Below are positions 49,887-59,733 of a DNA stretch of 64,000 nt, piece after piece. The DNA lies in the NCBI GenBank assembly GCA_000818945.1, contig KN805417.1, forward strand, positions 147,566 to 211,565, written 5' to 3'. Position 1 is the first letter of the stretch, and each line of letters opens with the position of its first letter. The DNA comes from Schizochytrium sp. CCTCC M209059. Taxonomy: Eukaryota; Sar; Bigyra; Thraustochytrida; Thraustochytriidae. Below the pieces are notes generated by a model. The model had not been told where the DNA came from, made no database searches, and saw only the letters and a program-made list of their open reading frames with translations. The position numbers and the translations under genes were made by a program.

Positions 49887-51528
49887 CCAAAATGTGTAAA
49901 AATTATAAGAAAGGCTCGCGATTTCACTTTTCCAATCTCCTCCTTCTAGTGATACATTCTATGAGTTCAGATGGCGCTCGTTATACGGATACGCACACAT
50001 CGCGCAGGTACAGCCCAAAGCGCTACCCCTCTGTTTGCAAACTCCTTCCTATCTGTCCAGTTTCATCTGCGCGTGAATTTCATTGTGCTTCTTTGGTTTG
50101 AAAGTCGCAGCAGGCCAACATGCTTAAGAAAACAAAGTCAGCGGCCAATGTTGAGGAAAGTGACGTACTAAGATAAATTATTAGCATTATTGAAAGGATG
50201 CGGTCGACCTCGCACCGATGGGAAGCCTTGAGCAAAAGACCTGCCATGACAGCCAGCCGTTCTCGAACGCTGCATCCTATTGCTCGTTCCATTATTCAAG
50301 GCCAAGTTTGGCATAGCAGGCGGCTTGAAGGAGCGAAATGTCAGCGAAAAAGCCGACTGGGCCTTCACCAAGACAAAGTGCAGATTGGTCGAGACAGATC
50401 CAAAACGTCTACTCGATACAAGCGTTGTCTGTCGCTCCAAAAGGATGAGGTAGTGAAATTTTCTTTACATGTGGGAGCAGACCTTTCGCATGGGGCCTGT
50501 ACGTTCTGTCACCGTAGAGTGAGCTGGTCGGTCTGTTGCGCGAACAGTCGAGCGCCCCGAAAGGCTACAGACCTTGTCCTGGCCGTCTAGCTTGCGTTGG
50601 TATGACTGGACTCTAGCAGTTAGTAAGTTGTGCTACGCTTTCGCTTTTCTTTTGTGTCCCGAGCCTGGGTCAGACAAAACGGTCAGCTGAGGTATACTCT
50701 CACCATTGTAGATTTGAGTGCGGCCCGTAACTCTCTCTTACGGGTGCGCAGTTCTCTCAGCTTGCCATGGTCGACCGCACCGCCTCGCATCGCGTCGTGC
50801 TGGTCCCGGGGCGGGCCTGGTCGCGCCCGGCGAGGCCTTGAGAGCAAAAAAGCCTGGCCAGCCAAGGCTCCAACGCCTCAAGGCCCCGGCAGCTGCAGCA
50901 GCTCTCAGGCAAGGCTCTCACATTACCTACCTGCCAGCCTCGGCAGGTGTAGCAGCTTGGCAGCTACGCTATGTGCTCGCGACAGAAAGAGGGAGGTAGG
51001 CCCTGTGCCCTACTTGGCTCGGCTGGCTTCCTCTCCGGCTGACCAGCTGACTCCGGCTGGCTGGCTGTCTGGATGGCTTCCTGACCAGCTGGCCGGCCGC
51101 CTGGCCGTCTGTTTGCCGGGGCATATAGACGGGCGCCGGCCCTGGCCGTTGGGTGGTCAGGAGCGGGCGTGCTTCGCGTCCAACGAGCCCGCGAGAGCTG
51201 CAGCCACCGAGCTGTGGGGATAGCAGCGAAGCCGGCGAGTTCGTTCTTCAGACTTCTAGCGCTCTCCCCCCTCCCTCGCCGTCCCCACAGCGAACAGGGG
51301 AGGTCCACGAGGCCCTGCAAAGTCGGCGGACCGAGCCGCGGGAGGGAGGGAGGGCCGGCCCAGGAGCAGGCAAGCAAACCCAGAAAGGAGCCCTGATCGC
51401 GGCCCCCACCCGAACACGCTCGAGCTCAAACACGGAGGAGCTACAACGCAAAGATCGAGGTCGAGGCCAAACACTGGAAGACGGACTGTGTCCGGAAGGA
51501 GGCGGGCAGCGAGCGAGCGGGCCTCGAG
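49887..51528. other. Spacer between kinases B' and A', cassette copy 2
   Basis: 1.6 kb without a supported gene. GC rises sharply after about 50750, with GGCTGGCT-type repeats at 51050-51100. The last 300 bp form the kinase A' leader. A 130-codon plus-strand frame at 50198 has no recognisable domain. Confidence 0.5.
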
Positions 51529-52488
51529 ATGGCCTCGATGCGGCTCATCGAGAGTGGTTCGTCGGCGTGCATCTACCTCTCGACCGCTGCAGAGGGCAAT
51601 CAGGAGGAGAGCGCCGGCGCTGACGCTGCGACGCTCACGTGGAGCAACGCGCTGGCCGCGGGCGGAGGCTCCTCCGAAGCAGCGAACGACAGTCCCTGCG
51701 TCCTCAAGGTTTTCCGAGCGACGGCCAGCGACATCGCAGCCAAGGCGGCCAGAGAGATCGATGCGCTCCGGCGCCTCCAGGGAACCGTGACGAGTCCTGG
51801 CTGCCCGTTCGTTATAGATCTGTACTTTGTCCGGGAGTTTAATGTCGCTCCGTCGCTGCCGGTCCTTGGCATGGAGCATTGCCCGCTGGGCGATCTCTTG
51901 GCGTTGAGCAGCGACGCGAACTTCGCCGTCGAGGATGTACCCTTCTTCTCCGCAGAGCTCGTGCTTGCCCTCGACCACCTCCGCATGCACGGGGTCCTCC
52001 ACGGCGACATCAAGCCTGAAAACGTTGGCGTCACGGCCGCCGGCCACCTCCGCCTGCTGGACTTCGGGCATGCCAAGGTGCTGGAGCATCAGGCAACGGT
52101 CGTGCACGAGTCCGGGACCCTCCCATACGCCAGCCCCGAGGTCCTCACCCGCTCGCCCTGCACGCTTGCTGCAGACTGGTGGAGCCTCGGGGCCATCGTC
52201 TTTGAGCTCGTCTTCGGCAAGAGCGCTTTCCAGGAGAGCACCGACGAGGAGACCATGGAGCGTATCATGGTACACGGCCCGGCGTGGCCAAGCTCGCAAG
52301 AGCTGCTCGCCCACATTCCTGCCTCGGACTTCATTCAACGGCTGCTCGCAGAAGACCCTGCACATCGGCCTTTGACGCGTCAGGCCTGCCAGGCGTTTTC
52401 CTTCTTCAACGGCGTGGACTGGGCGCAGGTTGCGGCTGAGGCCTGGGCGCCCGAGACGTTCGTGCTCACGCCGCAGCGCACAGAGTGA
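51529..52488 (+). CDS. AGC-like protein kinase with HGD catalytic loop (kinase A'), cassette copy 2
   Basis: A 319-residue paralogue of kinase A (27199-28146), roughly half identical by eye. The glycine loop is degenerate (LIESGSSACIYLS), and a 35-residue Ala/Gly/Glu-rich loop precedes the ATP Lys K60 (CVLKVF). The partner Glu is E76. The catalytic loop is VLHGDIKPEN (HGD at 158-160), DFG is at 178-180, then GTLPYASPEV and DWWSLGAIVFEL. The post-kinase stretch FFNGVDWAQVAAEAWAPETF again looks like a PDK1/S6K tail start. Codon third positions are almost all G or C, clearly more so than in kinase A. That suggests a different expression level or a different regional mutation bias for the two copies. 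Confidence 0.87.
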   Translation: MASMRLIESGSSACIYLSTAAEGNQEESAGADAATLTWSNALAAGGGSSEAANDSPCVLKVFRATASDIAAKAAREIDALRRLQGTVTSPGCPFVIDLYFVREFNVAPSLPVLGMEHCPLGDLLALSSDANFAVEDVPFFSAELVLALDHLRMHGVLHGDIKPENVGVTAAGHLRLLDFGHAKVLEHQATVVHESGTLPYASPEVLTRSPCTLAADWWSLGAIVFELVFGKSAFQESTDEETMERIMVHGPAWPSSQELLAHIPASDFIQRLLAEDPAHRPLTRQACQAFSFFNGVDWAQVAAEAWAPETFVLTPQRTE

Positions 52489-53639
52489 GCTGAGCGGACT
52501 CGCATGGCTACGCGACGAACACTCTCGTATGTACTATCATCAAACGTGGAAGAAGACGCGGATAGTTCTCTGCCCGGGATCATCGTAAGAAGGAGAATAT
52601 AGTCATGGGCACAGCAGCAGGGTCAGAGCTCTCAGGCTGACTGCATAATGCTTCCCCGCTAGCTGAAAAGCAGCTTTTGTTGCAAAAGATTTAATACACG
52701 ATTTCGATGCTTTCATACCCATGATGCAGAGCAGGCCTTTGTTGGCTCCTGCCGACTCAAAACGCTTTCTCGCCGGCAACGGCTGGCCTGGCCGGGGGTC
52801 TTTCAATTAATATTCAAGTAAAAGCGTCCTTTTTGGTAGACAGTCGTAGATCCGGACAAACGCTGAGCTCTGGGCCGGTGAGAGGGACAGAAAGGTCTGT
52901 TCGTTTGGAACAGAAGTTCTGAACGCAGCTGCTGCAGGAGGTATGCGCGTTTGTTGACATCGAGGCGAGAGTGCTCGTGCAACACGGACGATACGGCGAA
53001 CTACGAAATGTACTTTTGCCGTTGGCCAGACAGCCCATCAGACACGACGCGCGACAGATTCTTGCCAGAAGAAGGTTCGACGCTCTCTCGATCAAGCGAG
53101 CCTTGCTCCTCCGCGACGCCGGCCACCTCAGAGGCCTGGTTGCTCAGCCCTCGTAGCCGCAACTCAGGTGTGGTGGGAGTTTCTTTACCGCAACTTTCCG
53201 GAGGCGTTGTTTCGAACTGTGGGAGCGAGGGGCGAGGGGAGGGAATGGAAGGAAAGAGGGCGGAGAGAAGAGAGGAGCAGGAAGGAGGCAGTTCAAAGGC
53301 CCTGAGATGAGGGGTATATGTCTCCACTGGCAGCTGTATGGTGGTAGGCGTGGGGGTTCGTCGGCTTTGCGCGGGAGAATAGTTGACAGCTTCAGACGAA
53401 AAGGAAAGAGTCCGTTGGTTTTGTTCGCCTAGGGAACACGACGTTGCTGCTTCGGAATGTTGCTGTGGATGCTGATCGCTTAGCTTGTTTGGCCCTGGTG
53501 CCACGGTGGTGGTAAGACGCCCTTCTGGCTCGGCGAACAGGCAGTGTGCAGACCTGCAACGCGCGGGCGCCTTTCCAGACGGCGAAGATTGCTTGCCGAG
53601 CAAGCCACCCGGTCCACCCTAGCTCGGCGAGGAGGCAGA
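52489..53639. other. Spacer between kinase A' and AP2', cassette copy 2
   Basis: 1.15 kb. Minus-strand frames at 53001-53603 are Ser/Pro/Arg-rich and unsupported. The right end includes a 7-bp inverted repeat GCCGAGC/GCTCGGC (53595-53601 and 53622-53628) just before the AP2' ATG. No other gene is seen. Confidence 0.5.
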
Positions 53640-54794
53640 ATGCACGCGAGCAAGAAGGCGCGCCGAGGCGCGTCTCCGCGGGCGGCAGCAGGGCTGGGAC
53701 GCGAGCCGCAGTGGCGCGAGGGAGGCGCAGCAGCAGACAACGACGCGCCGGGGCCCGCGACGGCGCCGATCCTGGCGGCAGATGCAGCAGCATCTGCGAC
53801 ACGAGGACCTACGCAGGCAAGCGGGATGTTCTGGCAATACGGCCACGTGCCCGGAAGCACGAGCTCGAGCATGAGCTCTAGCATGAGCATGAGTCCAACC
53901 ACAAATTCAAGCAAAAGCTTGGGCTCAAGCACAAACCCAAGCTTGTACACAAGCTCAAGCACGAGCTGGGCGGGGGTGCATGCCGGGGACCAGGGAAGAC
54001 TGATGACGGTTGCACCGACCTCGAATTCGTATGACATGCAGCAACACAACGTCCTCGTCACTCCGCACATGGTAAACAATGAGGCCATTGAACGTGCTGA
54101 GAATGGGAATGTCTACGTAGATAGGAACCATGTGCAGTCGCACTGGCCACAGGTCATCATGCTCAACTGTATTCGAAGGCCAGATGCAACTCCCACTAGT
54201 GCACCATCAGCGTTACCGGTGCAGCGCATGTTCATCCCGTCAAGTGGCCCGCAATTTATTCCTCTCCGCCCAATAAGTAATATTGGGAACGTTGCAATGG
54301 TACCAAGTGTTAGAGCACCTAGCCAACATAGCCCTGCGCCAATTTACGATCGCAATCTCGAGACGGAGCTGCAAGTTTCTGCCTTGCTCCATAAAAAGGC
54401 CCCCAGTTCAAAGTACTCGGGGGTATCTTGGCACAAGCGCGATCGAAAATGGACTGCGCGCGTTTGGCGGAATGCTCAAATGCGACATCTCGGGGCTTAC
54501 TCTGTAGAGGAACTTGCAGCGCTTGCTGTTGATCTAAAACGGATATCAATGCATGACGAAGGGAGCTCAGATGACAAACTGCAGCGACGACTCAATTTCA
54601 AGTCGGCAGCAGAAAGAAGTTACGTTATTGAAGCCGCTATCGTTACTGAGGCCCGGTCTGATTTGCAAACCTTGATCACCTCGCTAAGACTTGCGGACGT
54701 CGATGCAGACACGGAAAAAATGCTGCTTGGTCTCGATGAGCGGCTTCGTGGAATGTCTAGAGCTCCTTCAATCTCAAACAATACCCATGATTGA
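53640..54794 (+). CDS. AP2/ERF-domain putative DNA-binding protein, cassette copy 2
   Basis: A 384-residue paralogue of the 25809-26486 gene. The ATG at 53640 opens a basic Ala-rich N-terminus (MHASKKARRGAS). A Ser/Met/Thr low-complexity stretch (about 75-115) and a long polar region follow. The AP2 domain lies at about 253-302 (YSGVSWHKRDRKWTARVW, then RHLGAYSVEELAALAVDLKR). The conserved C-terminal helices contain RLNFKSAAERSYVIEAAI and end in LDERLRGMSRAPS. The KRDRKW core and the helical C-terminus are shared with copy 1, while N-termini differ in length and sequence. As a presumed transcription factor beside two kinases, it could be their phosphorylation target. This is inference from conserved linkage. 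Confidence 0.82.
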   Translation: MHASKKARRGASPRAAAGLGREPQWREGGAAADNDAPGPATAPILAADAAASATRGPTQASGMFWQYGHVPGSTSSSMSSSMSMSPTTNSSKSLGSSTNPSLYTSSSTSWAGVHAGDQGRLMTVAPTSNSYDMQQHNVLVTPHMVNNEAIERAENGNVYVDRNHVQSHWPQVIMLNCIRRPDATPTSAPSALPVQRMFIPSSGPQFIPLRPISNIGNVAMVPSVRAPSQHSPAPIYDRNLETELQVSALLHKKAPSSKYSGVSWHKRDRKWTARVWRNAQMRHLGAYSVEELAALAVDLKRISMHDEGSSDDKLQRRLNFKSAAERSYVIEAAIVTEARSDLQTLITSLRLADVDADTEKMLLGLDERLRGMSRAPSISNNTHD

Positions 54795-55453
54795 AACATC
54801 GCAGTATTAATTAATTGATTTTAATTTACAAGTCATCGATCAAACCAGATTGAGTAGCTTCCCACAACCCTAACGCTTCGGTGGCACTGTTTGTCTCACA
54901 CAATCGAGCTTTGCTTCATTATGCCTTAACTCGGCACCAATGTGTTTTTTTCATCAACAGAAATAGTGAGCTTTTCGGAATTAAATAAGTCTGAGGAAAC
55001 GCCTTTGCTCCTAGACGATTTCTTGGCCAAGCAAGAGAGGCAAATCCAAGAGAAAAAATGAATGTCTGCTTTCCGCGAGTACCATTGCTAATACGTCGCA
55101 AAAATCCCTGCGCGCTTGTCTGAAATCACAAACGAGGAAAGCACACAAAGCAAAAAAAAGAAAACGACTACAACGTAAAGTTAATCGCCTTCCATTTAGT
55201 TCCTCAGGCAAACTAACGTCGCACCTTCGCGCTGCCCAAAACAAGATGAATCACAATCCCTCTTTATGCCGTCCGCTGCCCCTATGTATTTCTCATTTCA
55301 CATCGGCTTGGCTGAATTCCTCAAAGGCCCATACTTGACCTTTTTGTTTTGCTTGTTTTCTCCACCCAGGCAAGCCAAGCAAGTATACAACATTGATTTT
55401 GCGTCCAAATCCAAATCGCGATCCAAACTCGCTCGGATCGGACGCTGCAAAGG
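54795..55453. other. Spacer between AP2' and the aminotransferase
   Basis: An AT-richer 0.66-kb stretch covering the AP2' 3' region and the aminotransferase promoter. No gene, repeat or clear TATA box is seen. Confidence 0.55.
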
Positions 55454-56683
55454 ATGTCACGGCAGCAGCTGTGCCGCGTGAGCCAGCGCGTGCTGGGCGA
55501 GGGCAGCGGCGGCGGCGCCAAGGTCTGGGCGGAGATTATCAAGCTGTCCCAGGGGCCAAACATTGTGAGCGATTTGGGTCAGGGATACCCCGACTTTGAC
55601 GGATGCCTCAAGGCGCGCGACGCGGCGTGCGAGGTTATCCAGGGCAACGCAAGACTCAACCAGTACAGCCCAATTCCTGGCACGCCCGGCCTGAAGAAGG
55701 CGCTCGTCGAGCATTGGAACAAGGACTCGGGGATCCCCGCGGAAGCGCGCGTTGATGTCGATCTGAACGTGCTTGTCGTCACGTCCGCCACGGAGGCAAT
55801 CTATGCCGCAATGCAAGCTATCATTGACCCAGGCGATGAAGTCGTCATCTTTGAGCCATTCTTCCCTTGGTATCTCCCGGCTGTGCGCATGGCGGGGGGC
55901 ATTCCCGTGACGCAAACGCTCAAGCCGCCGGGCTTCGCCATCGACTTTGATGCCCTCGAAGAATCCATTACGGAAAAGACGAAGCTGATTGTTTTTAACT
56001 CTCCGCATAACCCTACGGGCCATGTCGCGTCTCCGGAGGAGATCTCCAAGCTTGCGGAGCTAGTCATTCGAAAGGACCTGCTTTGTATTTCGGACGAGGT
56101 TTACGAGGAGTTCGTCTTCAATCCCGACATGCGCCACCAACGTCTAGCGCATGAAAAGGGCATGGCGAGTCGCACTCTTACACTCGGATCTGCGTCCAAG
56201 GTGTTCTCCCTTACGGGATGGCGGGTCGGCTGGGCGTTTGGTCCGCCGGACCTTATTGCGGCGGTGAGCTCGATGCACGCCTACGGCACCTACTGCGCCC
56301 CTACCCCATTTCAGGAGGGTACGGCTGCAGCACTTCGCGACCTTAGCTCTGGACCGGATTCCGTCGTTGCCAAAGAGCTGGCCCAGATTGGTAGCCAGTT
56401 CAAGGAGAACGCGCATATGCTTGGCGAGGCTCTCGCGTCCCTTAGATGCTCGATTATCCCTCCGGATGGAGGCTACTTTTTGGTCTGCGATGTACGAGGC
56501 ACGGGGAAGACGGATGTGGAGTTCTCCAAGTGGATGGCGCTCGAGAAAGGGGTCATTTGCGTCCCCATGTCGGTCTTTCACAACTCGAAGGATGCGCCCG
56601 ACTTTCTCGTGCGTTTCGCCATCTGCAAGCGCCGCGAGACCATATCGCGCGCCGTCGAGGCCATCAAGGCACCTCAGACTTGA
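55454..56683 (+). CDS. Class I/II PLP aminotransferase, kynurenine/glutamine transaminase K type
   Basis: The family moves amino groups between kynurenine or glutamine and 2-oxo acids with pyridoxal phosphate. The 409-residue product (ATG at 55454) has the typical length. Signatures: LGQGYPDF near the start, YSPIPGTPGLKKAL, VTSATEAIYAAMQAIIDPGD (cofactor phosphate region), FFPWYLP, NSPHNPTG (Asn binding the PLP ring oxygen), ISDEVYEEFVF (Asp to the pyridine N and Tyr) and SASKVFSLTGWRVGW with the Schiff-base Lys at 249. Near the C-terminus FLVRFAICKR carries the carboxylate-binding Arg. No presequence is obvious, although the first 12 residues are mildly basic. Fold-type I aspartate aminotransferases are an alternative, but the FFPWY and QGYPDF motifs favour the KAT/CCBL branch. 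Confidence 0.88.
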   Translation: MSRQQLCRVSQRVLGEGSGGGAKVWAEIIKLSQGPNIVSDLGQGYPDFDGCLKARDAACEVIQGNARLNQYSPIPGTPGLKKALVEHWNKDSGIPAEARVDVDLNVLVVTSATEAIYAAMQAIIDPGDEVVIFEPFFPWYLPAVRMAGGIPVTQTLKPPGFAIDFDALEESITEKTKLIVFNSPHNPTGHVASPEEISKLAELVIRKDLLCISDEVYEEFVFNPDMRHQRLAHEKGMASRTLTLGSASKVFSLTGWRVGWAFGPPDLIAAVSSMHAYGTYCAPTPFQEGTAAALRDLSSGPDSVVAKELAQIGSQFKENAHMLGEALASLRCSIIPPDGGYFLVCDVRGTGKTDVEFSKWMALEKGVICVPMSVFHNSKDAPDFLVRFAICKRRETISRAVEAIKAPQT

Positions 56684-57172
56684 CTTACTGTGAGTCGAAT
56701 TTTCTTCTTATTACTTTATGACTTATACAAACCTGGCTGGTCGAGTGAATGAATGAGTGCGTGAACGAGTGGGTTGAATGTGGTTCGCGCATGACATTTG
56801 AGCCCATGCGCTTGGAACGTTTGATGTCCTTGTGATGGCCCTTTCCTTGTTTTCCAAAAGGAAAAAACATTTTGCTCTAACGCAAGTGGACAGATTGAAA
56901 AGCATACAAAGACCAACTGATAATCCAAAATTGGTGAAGCAAACAGGGACTTGGGCTACATCATCAGGTCACGAGTACATCGCGCTCATACATGATATGT
57001 CTCGCTGAAGCACGACTCGAAAAAAGGGCTGCACAACAGCTACTTTGGGGGCAAATTGCGTCGTATAAAAACTTGCGCAGCCAAGAATGTGTAACTTGAG
57101 CAAGGGACCCTCGGTGTAGACCATACTAGCTTCAGCTCAGGCTCAAAGCCCCCAAAGCTTTCAAACCTCACG
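56684..57172. other. Convergent spacer, aminotransferase and GLTP-like gene
   Basis: 0.49 kb with no gene. A GAATGAGTGCGTGAACGAGT near-repeat lies at about 56747-56770 and a plus-strand TATAAAAA at about 57065 with no plus-strand gene after it. Confidence 0.55.
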
Positions 57173-58327
57173 TTAAGGGAGTTCTTCGATACCATTCTCC
57201 TTCATAAAGTCCCACATAATTTCACTGACGGCGTGCACCTTGGACGCCCAGCCGGAAAGTTTTTCGGCCTCGTCCTCTTGAGACAGTTCTACCGTACCAA
57301 GACGGACGCGAAAGATGTGTTTGGCAGGCAAAAGCCGCATGCCCGAGCGAGCGGCCTTGCGAAGAAGCCAGTTGTGACGTGGTGCGAGGGTGTCCTCATA
57401 TACCTTGGAGCAAATGGTCCGGAGATCCTGATCTTGCGAATCGGCACACTCTTGCAGCAGTCCTCCTGTAAAGTCCAGGAACCAAATGAGACGCAGAATC
57501 GTACGCGACGCAGGTGCTGCCTTCTTGCCGTCATGAGTGATGCCCAGGCGAATGTCCCGCTCAACCATATCTTGCAACGTCACGTCCGAACGGTCAACAC
57601 CGAGGTCCTGGGCGGTTTCGGTTAGTCGCGTTTCGGTAATGGACATCTTCTTGTCCAAGTCAGCAGAGGCAAACTCAAAGGTGCGACCGAGACCGCCCAC
57701 AAGGACGGGAACCTGCTGTGAGGCTTGCAAAAAGAGGGCTGCGTTGATCGTGCGGTCCTCGTTGATGGACTTGGCCAAAATGGCCGCAAAAAGGTCGCCA
57801 TCAAAGTTCGACTTTGTACCGCCAAGGTTAAGAGAAGAACGTTGCGCGTTGGCCACTTCATCGCCGGTCGCTTCGCCAGAGTCCACGAGATCCTGGACAG
57901 CCATCTGCACGTCACGTGTCGCCTCGACATGTTCTCGAAGTTCGAGCGTGTCCATGCGTTGTAGATTTTCCTCGTGAATTTTCTCGGCCTCAGCGACTTC
58001 GTCAGGCATCAAGTACTGCGTCGCCTGCGTCCAAAGGTCTTTGGCGAGCTCCACAAGGCTTTCGTACGAGAGCAACTGTACTTCGTCCTCGTCGGCCGCT
58101 TTGGAGTCCCCGGCTCTCCCATCAACGTCCTCCTCTACCTCACTACTGTCCTCGTCGCTCTCCTCGCCGTCGCAGGGATCGTCATCCTCGTCGGACTCCT
58201 CGGCGCGCAGGTCGCCCCCCTCGACCGGTTGCGGCGTCCACCCGGCCTCGAGGGCCAGCTTCTTGTCCACCTCGGTGGCCTCGGCGTCGTCCCGCGCGCC
58301 TTGAAAACACGGACACAGCCCCGCCAT
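57173..58327 (-). CDS. GLTP-domain lipid transfer protein with acidic N-terminal extension
   Basis: GLTP-fold proteins move single sphingolipids (glycosylceramide or ceramide-1-phosphate) between membranes. The ATG at 58327 gives 384 residues. The longer frame upstream is Arg/Ala low complexity with no support. The N-terminus MAGLCPCFQG has two Cys that could be lipidated. It is followed by an Asp/Glu run (about 35-70). The GLTP domain spans about 178-360: FLQASQQVPVLVGGLG, FASADLDKKMSI (Asp/Lys of the headgroup site), ILRLIWFLDFTGGLL and LAPRHNWLLRKAARSGMRLL (the family HxW and Arg). Headgroup specificity cannot be read with confidence. The family is usually about 200-220 residues, so the first half is an addition. 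It is head-to-head with a DAG-lipase-like gene. Confidence 0.83.
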   Translation of the reverse strand: MAGLCPCFQGARDDAEATEVDKKLALEAGWTPQPVEGGDLRAEESDEDDDPCDGEESDEDSSEVEEDVDGRAGDSKAADEDEVQLLSYESLVELAKDLWTQATQYLMPDEVAEAEKIHEENLQRMDTLELREHVEATRDVQMAVQDLVDSGEATGDEVANAQRSSLNLGGTKSNFDGDLFAAILAKSINEDRTINAALFLQASQQVPVLVGGLGRTFEFASADLDKKMSITETRLTETAQDLGVDRSDVTLQDMVERDIRLGITHDGKKAAPASRTILRLIWFLDFTGGLLQECADSQDQDLRTICSKVYEDTLAPRHNWLLRKAARSGMRLLPAKHIFRVRLGTVELSQEDEAEKLSGWASKVHAVSEIMWDFMKENGIEELP

Positions 58328-59693
58328 CTTCGCCGGCGCGCGCGCTCTCGCTCGTCTGCTCGTCCGCTCGTCCGCCCGCGCGCCCCCGCTGCTCCCGGCG
58401 ACGCGTACTTCCGTGCCTGCCTGCCTGCCTGCCTGCCTGGAGCGTCGCGCGCCCCTTGCAAGTGGTCCTCGCGGTCGCTGTCGCGCACCTTTTGCGTGCA
58501 CGCGCCGATCGGTGTTTGCTTTCGAGACGTACTGCAATGCTCCAAAACCCGCCCGAGGGAGGGAAGGCGGCTCGGGACCTCGCGCTCGTGCGGCTGGACG
58601 GGCTGCAAACGCGAGGGGGGCGGGGGAGGCCTCGCGCGCCGGAGTTCCTACCGCTGCGCCGGGGCGGGAAGTCGAAGCTGCAGGTGGAGAGGCGGCGAGC
58701 TGTTTCTGGCGGGTGGCGGCGCGAGCCCAGCTGCGCCGATTGCACGCGCTGCACCGCTCTCTTTCGAAGTTCCAGAGGTGCCAACTGGGCGAGGATATAA
58801 TGGAGGAATGGCGCCTTCAAGACCGCCGTGAACGAGAATATACTGGAGTTCATGCGCGCGCGGCGCCGCCGGCGCACCGTGGAATCTAGGGTGCAGGACG
58901 CTGGAAAGCTGGGCCGGCGACCTTGGGGGAGGGCTTAGAGAGCAGAGCAGAGAGGGCTGCACCTGCGACGATGACAAGGGCTTGCCGTGTTTTTTTCTTT
59001 ACTCGCTTGCTCGCCGATGTGTTTGACTATATACAGAACGGACGGCAAGGGCATATGGTTTTTCACTTGGCCAAGGTTATCAATACTACATGCAGTACTT
59101 CTTTTCCTCTCAACAGCAAACACGCCGCTGCGCAGCTTCTCCCGCGGCATCGCGGCGCATCGCTCCGCGCACTGTTCGCCGGACCGACAGCGGCCATGAC
59201 TGATGACAAGTCTCAGAGCATAGTCATCTCAGACCTGCGTCGCGCGAACTTCTGATGCGCCGTCCAAAACATCATGGCACGATGCAATGCCGGAGAGGTC
59301 ACCGGACACCCGGCAGCGGCTGGCGGCCTCGCTTAATGCGCTCCCACGCGGCCACCCCGCCGCCGCTCGGCTCGGCCCGGCTCGGCCCGGCTCGGCTGGG
59401 CTTGGCAGGTCGCGCGAGAACGATTTGGCGCGCGTGGGCACGTTTTTAGGGGCTCGCGATGCGACGAGATGAAGACGAGAAAGCTTGACGATGCGACGAG
59501 ATGCGGCGCGTTTGCGCAAAGAAGGCACAGCGGAAACGCGGCGCAGAGCAGAGCAGAGCAGAGCAAGAACTCGCGGCTCACGCACGCAGGCACGCAGGCA
59601 ACGCGAGCGAAGCCCGGGCAGACCGCGAAGCTCGAGGGCGGGCTGCAGACGCGGAGCGCGGCTTCGAGGAGGTGTCCAGATCGGTAACAGCGA

Positions 59694-59733
<40 letters not shown>

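Noticed and set aside
53001..53603. 200-codon minus-strand frame before AP2'
   Set aside because: Ser/Pro/Thr-rich and featureless, and it overlaps the presumed AP2' promoter.
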